Assembly (NCBI GenBank): GCA_030595015.1
Contig: JAUVDZ010000068.1
Coordinates: 1 to 6,464, forward strand
DNA length: 6,464 nucleotides
Source: Candidatus Peregrinibacteria bacterium
GTDB taxonomy: Bacteria > Patescibacteriota > Gracilibacteria > UBA1369 > PNNO01
Direction: 5' to 3'
Below are positions 1-5,397 of this stretch, one piece after another. Under the pieces are notes generated by a model, which saw only the letters and a list, made by a program, of their open reading frames with translations, made no database searches and was not told the DNA's origin. Numbering within the stretch: position 1 is the first letter of the stretch; every line of letters starts with the position of its first letter. A program made the translations under genes and the position numbers.

Positions 1-599
1 GTCTCAACCATCATCGCGTCCATTGGGCATTCTTCAACAACTTCATGTAAATTTTTTGCTGAAGGATATGTGATAATTCCTGTGAATGAAGTGTAATATC
101 CTGCTTTCCAAACTTTTCGTGCAAATTCAACATCTGACCCAAAACAATGAAAAACCGCATCTTTAACGCCTTCAGCTACGAGAATTTCTAAACATTCCTC
201 ATCCGAATCCCGATTATGAATAATCAAAGGTAGATCGAGCTCCTTTGCAAGTGCGATATGTTTTTTCAAAACTTCAATTTGAACATCACGCGGGCTGTAC
301 TCTTTAAAAAAGTCCAATCCAGTCTCCCCTATTGCTACCACTTTCTCATTTCTCGCTAACTCTCGAAATTCATCCCACATTTCATCAGTTAACTTCTTAG
401 AATCCTGAGGATGCAAGCCAACTGCCGCATAAATCCCATCATGACTCTCAGCTATCTCGATCGCCGACCGCGTAGACTCAATATCACAACCAACAACAAT
501 CATCTTTCCGACACCAGCTTCATGCGCACGATGAATCACGGCATCCAAATTGTTGCTAAGCGGTTTAAACTGTATGTGGCAATGTGTATCTATGATCAT
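1..599 (-). CDS. tatD: TatD-family metal-dependent hydrolase (DNase), C-terminus cut by window edge
   Basis: Translating the minus strand from the ATG at 599-597 gives an open frame to base 1 (199 codons plus two bases). It reads as a TatD family TIM-barrel hydrolase, a metal-dependent 3'-5' exonuclease/deoxyribonuclease of the cytoplasm. Visible family motifs in order: the N-terminal metal site DTHCH (residues 4-8, H6 and H8), GLHP (61-64), GETGLDFF (91-98, with metal ligand E92), IIHNRD (126-131, H128), HCFGSD (151-156, H151), and a final MMVET at the edge, where the family continues with a catalytic Asp that lies outside the window. Family members are about 250-270 residues, so roughly a quarter is missing. 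The start has no Shine-Dalgarno sequence; a TATGAT hexamer lies 15 bases upstream. The gene is divergent from the glycosyltransferase at 633 and has no evident link with the glycan genes. Family assignment is very secure; in-vivo substrate is not known. Confidence 0.95.
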   Translation of the reverse strand, partial: MIIDTHCHIQFKPLSNNLDAVIHRAHEAGVGKMIVVGCDIESTRSAIEIAESHDGIYAAVGLHPQDSKKLTDEMWDEFRELARNEKVVAIGETGLDFFKEYSPRDVQIEVLKKHIALAKELDLPLIIHNRDSDEECLEILVAEGVKDAVFHCFGSDVEFARKVWKAGYYTSFTGIITYPSAKNLHEVVEECPMDAMMVE

Positions 600-632
600 A
601 ACGCAATTTAATGTATCATAACTCACGCAATA
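600..632. promoter_or_regulatory. Short divergent intergenic region with back-to-back -10-like hexamers
   Basis: Only 33 bases separate the start of the TatD gene from that of the GT2-GT4 gene, so both promoters must lie here or inside the genes. The sequence has TATGAT on the minus strand (620-615) and the overlapping TATCAT on the plus strand (614-619), each a good -10 candidate. Predicted transcripts would have leaders of only about 7-10 bases. No convincing -35 hexamer is seen at the right distance on either strand, and no Shine-Dalgarno sequence precedes either start. Shared divergent control is an inference. Confidence 0.35.
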
Positions 633-2717
633 ATGAAATTTATGAAGGCTAGTATTTTGATTGTACATTTCGGCGACGCGAAACCGACTTTAAAGTGTAT
701 TAAGTCGATTAAAAGCGATCTTGAACATGAAATTATCATTGTTGATAATAATCTCAACGATGACCAACGTGCAAAATTCGCAAATGTTCGATATTTTAAA
801 TCCGATTTAAATAATTATTGTCATGCTTTGAACTTTGGCTTCTCTAAGGCTCAAAGTGATATTGTGGTTGTTCTGAATCCTGATGCCGAAGTTGCTGAAA
901 ACTGGCTCGAAGAAATTCTCGCGCCCTTTTCAGACGAAAAAGTTGCCGGAGTTTCATCAAAAATCCTTTTTAAAAAATCACGAAAAATAAACAGCCTTGG
1001 AATCGAAGAAATCGAAGATTATTACTATCGCGATATCGGATTTGAAGAAGACGACGATCCATATTTAAAACCACATGAAATCGAATACGCAAGCGGATGC
1101 AGCGTTGCATATAGAAAATCAGCGATCACAGAAGTTGGCGGTTTTGATGAAGATTTTGTAATGTATGTTGAAGATGTTGATATGGGAATCAAGCTTCATA
1201 AAGCCGGATATCAATTGTTAGTGAATCCTGCAAGCATTGTCTACCACGCCTTTCACGGAACTTCAAAAGGAGTTGATCTTCCATGGTATTTTTGCAACAG
1301 AAATCGCTTTTTGATTATGGCAAAACACTATCCTGCTGAATTTGCTGAAAATATTAAAACTGCTCACCCATATATTCATAAACAATTTGATTATTTATAC
1401 GACTTTATTAAAGCCGGAATTCTAAAACTTATAAAAGAAGGCTCATATGAAGAATATTTGCCTGAAATAATGGAAGAATGCACAAAAGTTTTCCCTTTGG
1501 ATAAAGTGCAAAACATGATCAATGAACTTGAGCTATATTTAGGCTTACGTAAGCCAAGATTGGCATTCTACGATCACGCTCTTCAATTCATAGGAGGAGG
1601 CCAGAAATACGGAGCAACTATTGCAGAGGTAGCTCAGAAAAATTATGACTGCACTTTTATAACAAATAAGCCGGTTACAATTGAAAATTTAGAAGATTGG
1701 TATGATTTGGATCTTTCAAAATGTGATCTTAAAGTTGTGCCTCTTAAAATTAACAAAAAGGATGAAAAAATCAATCCAACTAAGGCTAATGTTGCAATTG
1801 ATAATCCATTTTCAAAAGTTGAAGATGAAATTTTAAAATATGACCTGGTAGTTAATGTAAATATGGTGCCAGCTGTTAATGCGCTTGCACTTCAGAATAT
1901 TTTCATCTGTCATTTCCCTGATAGTTTAAAGCAAAACCACTTTTACGTAAAAAACTATGATCAACTAATTGCAAATTCAAAATATACAAAGAAGTGGATT
2001 GAAAAACGATGGGAATTAGATCCTGATGAAATAATTTACCCTCCGGTTGATATGAAATATGATGGTGAAGTCAAAAAAGAAAATATTATCTTGAGTGTTG
2101 CCCGATTTGAAGAATCCGGATCCAAAAAACAAAAAGAACTTGTTAAAATCTTTGAAAAAATGAGACCAGAAGGATGGAAACTCGTTTTAGCAGGCGGAAC
2201 AATGAAAGACAACAAATATCTTGAACGACTTAAAGAGATGGTCAAACGCCGAAACCTAAATGTTGAAGTTCATGAAAACGTTTCAAACTCAAATCTTAAA
2301 AAACTATACGCTCAAGCCAAAATATTCTGGCATGCATGCGGACTCGGCGTTAACGAGCAAAAATATCCAAACTTAATCGAACACTTTGGAATGACAACAG
2401 TTGAAGCTATGCAAAATAGCTGCGTACCAATCGTAATTAACGGCGGCGGGCAGCGCGAAATCGTTGATCATGGAAAAAACGGATATAAATTTAAAAACGA
2501 AGGACAACTCGTGAAATTTACACGAAAAATAATGGCTTCTGATGAACTCCGTACAACTTTAAGCGCTGCAGCTCAAAAATCCTCAAAAAAATACGAAAAA
2601 ACACACTTTCAAAAACAATTCAGCGAAATATTAGACACTGCTGCTGCAAAAATCACCCAGAAAAAGAATTTTGTGCCAGAAGCGCACCATGTATTTAATC
2701 TTTTGAAAGCTTCTTAA
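633..2717 (+). CDS. Two-domain glycosyltransferase: N-terminal GT2 fused to C-terminal GT4
   Basis: A 694-residue protein with two glycosyltransferase modules, expected to act at the cytoplasmic face of the membrane in surface-glycan assembly. Residues about 5-235 form a GT2 (GT-A fold) domain of the rhamnosyltransferase-like type: VDNN (37-40), NPDAEV (82-87, the nucleotide-sugar/metal site), GGFDEDF (169-175), ED at 180-181 as the likely catalytic base region, and HAFHGT (205-210). Residues about 308-670 form a GT4 (GT-B fold) domain: a glycine-rich GGGQKYG (321-327), YPPVD (469-473), SVARFEESGSKKQ (488-500), and the E-x7-E nucleotide-binding motif E583/E591. A helical linker of about 70 residues joins them. 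The fusion suggests that two successive sugars are added by one polypeptide. Start is the ATG at 633; the ATG three codons later (642) is an alternative, and neither has a clear ribosome site. Its 3' end overlaps the opposing gene by 23 bases. Donor and acceptor sugars cannot be read from sequence. Confidence 0.93.
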   Translation: MKFMKASILIVHFGDAKPTLKCIKSIKSDLEHEIIIVDNNLNDDQRAKFANVRYFKSDLNNYCHALNFGFSKAQSDIVVVLNPDAEVAENWLEEILAPFSDEKVAGVSSKILFKKSRKINSLGIEEIEDYYYRDIGFEEDDDPYLKPHEIEYASGCSVAYRKSAITEVGGFDEDFVMYVEDVDMGIKLHKAGYQLLVNPASIVYHAFHGTSKGVDLPWYFCNRNRFLIMAKHYPAEFAENIKTAHPYIHKQFDYLYDFIKAGILKLIKEGSYEEYLPEIMEECTKVFPLDKVQNMINELELYLGLRKPRLAFYDHALQFIGGGQKYGATIAEVAQKNYDCTFITNKPVTIENLEDWYDLDLSKCDLKVVPLKINKKDEKINPTKANVAIDNPFSKVEDEILKYDLVVNVNMVPAVNALALQNIFICHFPDSLKQNHFYVKNYDQLIANSKYTKKWIEKRWELDPDEIIYPPVDMKYDGEVKKENIILSVARFEESGSKKQKELVKIFEKMRPEGWKLVLAGGTMKDNKYLERLKEMVKRRNLNVEVHENVSNSNLKKLYAQAKIFWHACGLGVNEQKYPNLIEHFGMTTVEAMQNSCVPIVINGGGQREIVDHGKNGYKFKNEGQLVKFTRKIMASDELRTTLSAAAQKSSKKYEKTHFQKQFSEILDTAAAKITQKKNFVPEAHHVFNLLKAS

Positions 2718-3027
2718 TCTCTTTTTCTAACTTTTCAATGTAATTGATAGTTTCTTCATTGAACTTTTCTTGTCTTGCAACAATTTCTCCAATAAAATAC
2801 TCGGTTTCATAATAGAATTTATTTTTTGCTTTATCTATAAGTTTGCCACTTACCAAACGAGGTGATTTAAACTTACGATAAAAACCAGTTAACTTTGCAT
2901 TCTCCTTTAAGAGCTTGGTGCTACGACTTTCTCCTATTCTTTTTCGATGAATTACAGCTATATCTTTTGACAGCTTGTCCAAAAATTTTAGAATGCGCTC
3001 TTTGTCTGTTTCTGATAAACTACTCAT
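2695..3027 (-). CDS. Small basic helical hypothetical protein (110 aa)
   Basis: I do not recognise this family. The 110-residue product is rich in Lys and Glu, has no signal peptide or membrane segment, and looks almost wholly alpha-helical: one helix around 5-28, a basic central region (28-70, with RKRIGESRSTK and YRKFKSPR) and an amphipathic, coiled-coil-like C-terminal helix (84-108, KFNEETINYIEKLEKEIKKL). It is likely cytoplasmic and could bind nucleic acid or a protein partner, but that is speculation. It lies on the strand opposite to both flanking glycosyltransferase genes, overlapping the first by 23 bases at the 3' ends and separated from the second by 22 bases at the 5' ends. It is therefore an independent transcription unit rather than part of a glycan operon. 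A TACGAT -10-like hexamer (3039-3034) ends six bases before the ATG, which would give a leaderless mRNA. Protein-like composition and good use of the gap between genes support it being real. Confidence 0.75.
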   Translation of the reverse strand: MSSLSETDKERILKFLDKLSKDIAVIHRKRIGESRSTKLLKENAKLTGFYRKFKSPRLVSGKLIDKAKNKFYYETEYFIGEIVARQEKFNEETINYIEKLEKEIKKLSKD

Positions 3028-3049
3028 GCCTTAATCGTACAACAAAAAC
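3010..3049. promoter_or_regulatory. Divergent promoter region between the 110-aa gene and the GT4 gene
   Basis: The gap between the two divergent starts is 22 bases (3028-3049). On the minus strand TACGAT (3039-3034) is followed by six bases and then the ATG of the 110-residue gene, the spacing expected if transcription starts at the A of the ATG. On the plus strand an extended -10-like TGaTAAACT (3013-3021) lies just inside the small gene and would start transcription near 3028, about 22 bases before the GT4 start. Neither start has a normally placed Shine-Dalgarno site. The assignments rest on hexamer similarity only. Confidence 0.3.
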
Positions 3050-4132
3050 ATGAAAATTGGAATCGATGTTACAAGCTTAAGCATGCCAAAGACTGGAATC
3101 GGACAATACCAGTACAATTTGCTAAACACTTTGCTCAAAATCGATAAAAAAAACGAATATCATCCATACGCTTTCAATTTACGCGACAACACAAAATATC
3201 ACGATCTCGATTTCAAGGTTCGTGCGCACAAAATCCCACAAAGAATGATTACTGCGTGGTGGCTTAATGTGAGATACCCTAGACTTGAGCAACTAACTGA
3301 CAATTGCGATATTTATCAAATCTCTGAAATTTGCCAACAGCCAACAAAGCGCAAGACTGTGGCTTTTATCCACGATCTAACGACTTTGCTTTACCCGGAA
3401 TATCATCTTTTTAAAAACAAATTTCTATACAAACACCGTTTTAAAAATATCAAACGACATGCCGATGTTGTCTTAACGAACTCTTTGCATACAAAATGCG
3501 ATATTATCGAACGACTTGGTATTGATGCTAACAGAATTCATGTAACGCCTTTTGGTGTTGAGGATCGGTTTAAACCAACTGAAGGAACGCCAATTGAAGG
3601 TAGATATATTTGCTACCTCGGAACAATCGAACCCCGAAAAAATTTAGTAAATTTGATGCGAGCTTTTAAAAGATTAAAAGATGAAGAGTCAATTCCACAT
3701 AAATTGGTTTTAATTGGAAAAGATGGATGGTTTTATGAAGGCATTTATGAAGAAATTCAGCGATTGCACCTAGAAAACGATATTGTGCGGCTTGGATTCG
3801 TTAACGACGCAGAACTGCCTGCTTTGTTAAGCGGCGCAGAGCTTTTTGTATATCCTTCTTTTTACGAAGGATTCGGACTGCCGGTTTTAGAAGCTATGGC
3901 TTGTGGGACTCCTGTTGTAACTTCGCGTTGTTCATCATTACCAGAAGTTGGAGGAGATGCAGTAAAATACTGCAATCCAAATTTATATAAAAGCATTGCT
4001 GAAAAAATGTTCGAATTCATCAGATCACAACCAGAACGAGATCGATATGCGGCCCTCGGCCTCGAACGTGCCAAAAAATTCACATGGGAAGCATGTGCAA
4101 GAAAGCATATTGAGATTTATGAGAGTTTGTAG
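3050..4132 (+). CDS. GT4-family glycosyltransferase (mannosyltransferase-like)
   Basis: A complete 360-residue GT-B glycosyltransferase of family GT4, normal length for the family. It transfers a sugar from a nucleotide-sugar donor to a lipid-linked or glycan acceptor at the inner face of the cytoplasmic membrane. The N-terminal Rossmann domain starts MKIGIDVTSL and has the acceptor-side glycine loop KTGIGQY (14-20) and AFIHDL (105-110). The C-terminal domain begins at the linker VTPFGV (165-170) and has LGTIEPRKN (190-198, phosphate-binding Arg/Lys), LIGKDGW (221-227), and YEGFGLPVLEAMACGTPVVTS (272-292), whose E273 and E281 form the E-x7-E donor-binding motif. No membrane segment or signal peptide is seen. 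The gene lies downstream of the GT2-GT4 fusion on the same strand, though a minus-strand gene intervenes, so it probably has its own promoter. Its TAG stop falls at the end of the putative terminator of the opposing ncRNA. Donor sugar specificity is unknown; the mannosyl assignment is only by general resemblance. Confidence 0.93.
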   Translation: MKIGIDVTSLSMPKTGIGQYQYNLLNTLLKIDKKNEYHPYAFNLRDNTKYHDLDFKVRAHKIPQRMITAWWLNVRYPRLEQLTDNCDIYQISEICQQPTKRKTVAFIHDLTTLLYPEYHLFKNKFLYKHRFKNIKRHADVVLTNSLHTKCDIIERLGIDANRIHVTPFGVEDRFKPTEGTPIEGRYICYLGTIEPRKNLVNLMRAFKRLKDEESIPHKLVLIGKDGWFYEGIYEEIQRLHLENDIVRLGFVNDAELPALLSGAELFVYPSFYEGFGLPVLEAMACGTPVVTSRCSSLPEVGGDAVKYCNPNLYKSIAEKMFEFIRSQPERDRYAALGLERAKKFTWEACARKHIEIYESL

Positions 4133-4175
4133 AAAAGGAGGAGGCGCAGGATACCGGGATGGTGGCGCGCTCCTC
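4131..4175 (-). terminator. Putative intrinsic terminator of the minus-strand ncRNA
   Basis: On the minus strand GAGGAGCGCGC (4175-4165) can pair with GCGCCTCCTC (4147-4138), a ten-base-pair GC-rich stem with one bulged base; a smaller ACC/GGT hairpin can form in its loop. It is followed by C, four T residues (4136-4133) and CT, so the T-run is short. It is directional: the plus strand has no T-run on its exit side. The same 3' arm can also pair with the AAAGGAGG near the 5' end of the RNA (4567-4560), so it may be part of the RNA fold as well as, or instead of, a terminator. Confidence 0.5.
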
Positions 4176-4583
4176 GAGAAGTGGGTGAGATCAACGATCT
4201 CTAGCCTATAGGTTCAGGTGTCGCAACCTTCCCGATGAACCTACAAACTAGCCGGGCAAACCTTGAAGAGAGTTCTAATATTGGGACGCTCTCTAGACGG
4301 ACTTCCTTTTGCACACTTTAGATCCGTGTATGCAAACCGACCAGGTTCTAACTGTAACAGTGTGCCCATGCACCTGCCGGGTGATCATCACCCTAATAGT
4401 TACAGTTCAACACTCGACTTCGGGCACTACTACTTGCGACGTGCTCCTGGGCCGAGTTGGATCATTTGTCTCATAAACGAGGTAAATTTTAGGTCACATA
4501 GATGGTGGAAGAGACCATCAGGACCTAATATGGATAAACCCGCTGGTGTACATATGACACCTCCTTTCATTGGTTGAGACAAG
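4133..4583 (-). ncRNA. Large (about 450 nt) highly structured non-coding RNA, class not recognised
   Basis: No convincing protein gene lies here, and base composition changes sharply: 37/60 G+C at 4141-4200 and 33/60 at 4321-4380 by hand count, against 20/60 at 4801-4860. The stretch is packed with inverted repeats: TTGTCTCA 4466-4473 with TGAGACAA 4575-4582 (8 bp); GGTGT 4545-4549 with 4557-4561; TAGGTC 4490-4495 with 4522-4527, enclosing GATGGT 4501-4506 with 4514-4519; ACTCG 4412-4416 with 4453-4457, enclosing GCAC/GTGC; AACTGTAAC 4350-4358 with 4399-4407 (9 bp), enclosing GGGTGA 4379-4384 with 4388-4393; TTTGCACAC 4308-4316 with 4326-4336; AGAGAG 4267-4272 with 4289-4294; TAGGTTC 4209-4215 with 4237-4243, enclosing AGGT/ACCT; GAGATC 4187-4192 with 4196-4201. 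Strand is set by the minus promoter at 4618-4590, whose predicted start (about 4583) is one base before the first stem, and by the terminator-like hairpin at the far end. I looked for and did not see tmRNA, RNase P, SRP, 6S, group I or group II intron signatures. Function unknown. Confidence 0.72.
4518..4553 (-). other. Mini-ORF (11 codons) with consensus Shine-Dalgarno inside the ncRNA 5' domain
   Basis: On the minus strand AAAGGAGG (4567-4560), a perfect Shine-Dalgarno core, is followed by six bases and ATG (4553-4551). The frame reads MYTSGFIHIRS and stops at TGA. This is the only textbook ribosome site seen in the window. It lies in the 5' domain of the putative RNA, partly within the GGTGT/ACACC hairpin and running into the TAGGTC stem. 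It could be a leader peptide, a ribosome-docking element, or chance, since the same octamer is also complementary to CCTCCTTT in the RNA's 3' end. No similarity to a known leader peptide is apparent, and attenuator-like codon runs are absent. Confidence 0.3.
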
Positions 4584-4589
4584 ATTAGA

Positions 4590-4618
4590 ACTATATGTTA
4601 TTTTTATGTTTTTGTCAA
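4590..4618 (-). promoter_or_regulatory. Near-consensus sigma-70 promoter for the ncRNA (TTGACA-17-TATAGT)
   Basis: The minus strand has TTGACA (4618-4613), a 17-base A-rich spacer, and TATAGT (4595-4590, one mismatch to consensus). Transcription is predicted near 4583, immediately before the first stem of the structured RNA. The -35 hexamer overlaps the former stop codon of the decayed ATPase gene (TGA, 4617-4615), so the promoter lies exactly at the old gene's 3' end. Confidence 0.75.
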
Positions 4619-4734
4619 GTCTTGTAATGATTTACAACCTCACTCGCTCTTCCATCAAAATCACACGATCCATACCAAAAATCACGCCATTAAAATATAA
4701 ATTCTCACGCCCTGAAAGGTCTGCGTTGAATCCA
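4615..4734 (-). pseudogene. Decayed 3' fragment of a second polysaccharide-exporter ATPase gene
   Basis: Three blocks match the intact ATPase gene at 5398-6117. Block 1 (4671-4734) corresponds to about 5767-5830, with roughly 9 mismatches in 64, and encodes GFNADLSGRENLYFNGVIFGM, the counterpart of intact residues 98-117. Block 2 (4648-4670) is identical over 23 bases to 5459-5481 and encodes DRVILMEE (intact 213-220). Block 3 (about 4622-4647) matches 5408-5433 less well (20/26) and encodes ASEVVNHY, like the intact ASEVVEHY, then KT and TGA at 4617-4615. Relative to the intact gene, about 285 bases are missing between blocks 1 and 2 (including ABC signature, Walker B and H-loop) and 25 bases between blocks 2 and 3, which also shifts the frame. 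The 5' half with Walker A is absent. It cannot make a working ATPase. The divergence shows it is a paralogue or a relict allele rather than a fresh copy. Confidence 0.85.
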
Positions 4735-4737
4735 CGC

Positions 4738-4765
4738 TTGACATCTTTATTTACTTTGTTATAAT
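4738..4765 (+). promoter_or_regulatory. Perfect-consensus sigma-70 promoter (TTGACA-16-TATAAT) for the 199-aa gene
   Basis: TTGACA (4738-4743), a 16-base T-rich spacer, and TATAAT (4760-4765) match the housekeeping consensus in all twelve positions. Transcription should start near 4772, giving a leader of about 26 bases before the ATG at 4798. The -35 begins four bases after homology to the ATPase gene ends (4734), so promoter and gene look like one block joined to the old ATPase remnant. No Shine-Dalgarno site is seen in the leader. Confidence 0.8.
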
Positions 4766-4797
4766 AACGCCTTGATTGTAACTCATCAAGTTTTATT

Positions 4798-5397
4798 ATG
4801 AAAAACAATTTACAAGAAAAACCAGGGAGAGTAGGGGTTAAACCAAATCTTTCTAAATCCCCAAATAAATTAATTGTTGGGATATCCGCATTGATTTCAA
4901 TGCTTGCTATTGCTGCATATAAAGAAAAAAATAATCCATCAGCAAAACAAGCTATCAGTAATAAACCAACATTATCTGAAACTAAAACCAAAAATGAACC
5001 TAAAGCTGAAGCTGATCTTTCTTTTGATACAGCAGCAAAACTACAACCTTTAGTTAAACTACTAATAGAAAATCCATTGGTTCTTGTAAAAATTAAACAA
5101 GAGGCAAACTTTAAAGTAGCGTTAAATTCTAAATATAATGTTGCAATTGACAATGATGGTTACAGTATATATTTAACAATACTGGATAAAAAAGGTGATC
5201 CCGTATTAAGTTGTATTGTGGATAATGAATCTGATCACACAGAAGTATCAATAACTGATTGGACAATAACTACATTCGCTCACAAAGATGGCCATTTTAT
5301 AGAAGATGGACCTTTTACTGCATCATTTACAACTGCAAATAAAAAGAACAATACAAAACTCCCACCAGAAATTGTGCAAATACTAAAACTGATATAA
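4798..5397 (+). CDS. Membrane-anchored hypothetical protein (199 aa), extracytoplasmic domain
   Basis: The family is not recognised. The basic N-terminus (1-24, Lys/Arg-rich) precedes one hydrophobic segment (about 25-41, LIVGISALISMLAIAA) with no evident signal-peptidase or lipobox site, suggesting a type II membrane anchor with the rest outside. Residues 42-75 are a low-complexity Lys/Pro/Ser/Glu linker. Residues about 76-199 form a small compact-looking domain: a helix (78-101, KLQPLVKLLIENPLVLVKIKQE), then alternating strand-like segments (VALNSKYNVAIDNDGYSIYLTILDKKGDPVLSCIV; TEVSITDWTITTFAH; PFTASFTTA) and a final helix (188-198). It has a single Cys and no obvious catalytic motif. It stands alone on the plus strand behind its own perfect promoter. 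Its TAA stop (5395-5397) abuts the ATPase stop on the other strand with no gap. It is more AT-rich than the ncRNA and sits beside the ATPase scar, so it is probably an acquired or relocated gene. A cell-surface role is an inference from topology. Confidence 0.8.
   Translation: MKNNLQEKPGRVGVKPNLSKSPNKLIVGISALISMLAIAAYKEKNNPSAKQAISNKPTLSETKTKNEPKAEADLSFDTAAKLQPLVKLLIENPLVLVKIKQEANFKVALNSKYNVAIDNDGYSIYLTILDKKGDPVLSCIVDNESDHTEVSITDWTITTFAHKDGHFIEDGPFTASFTTANKKNNTKLPPEIVQILKLI

Noticed and set aside
1..10. Ten-base match between the window start and the reverse complement of 4571-4580
   Set aside because: At the window start the bases encode TatD residues (Met-Val-Glu-Thr). The match does not extend, so it is taken as chance.
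3996..4211. Plus-strand frame overlapping the GT4 3' end, and the minus-strand frame 3862-4083
   Set aside because: Both are shadows of the well-supported GT4 coding frame, without protein-like motifs.
4133..4583. Identity as tmRNA, RNase P RNA, SRP RNA, group I/II intron or rRNA fragment
   Set aside because: I looked for the tmRNA tRNA-like ends, RNase P GAGGAAAGTC and ACAGAA motifs, the SRP tip motif, intron core or domain V signals, and a 16S helix 45 before the CACCTCCTTTC match. None was present, but a covariance-model search is needed to exclude them fully.
4263..4764. Two plus-strand open frames (4263-4577 and 4570-4764) across the gap
   Set aside because: The peptides lack any recognisable domain, have odd composition (runs of Pro/His/Arg/Ser), and follow inverted-repeat structure. 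The first lies over the ncRNA, the second over the ATPase remnant.
4632..5153. A 173-codon minus-strand frame
   Set aside because: Most of it is antisense to the 199-residue gene. Only its last part has meaning, as the relict ATPase segment (GFNADLSGRENLYF... joined to DRVILMEE), which is annotated as a pseudogene instead.
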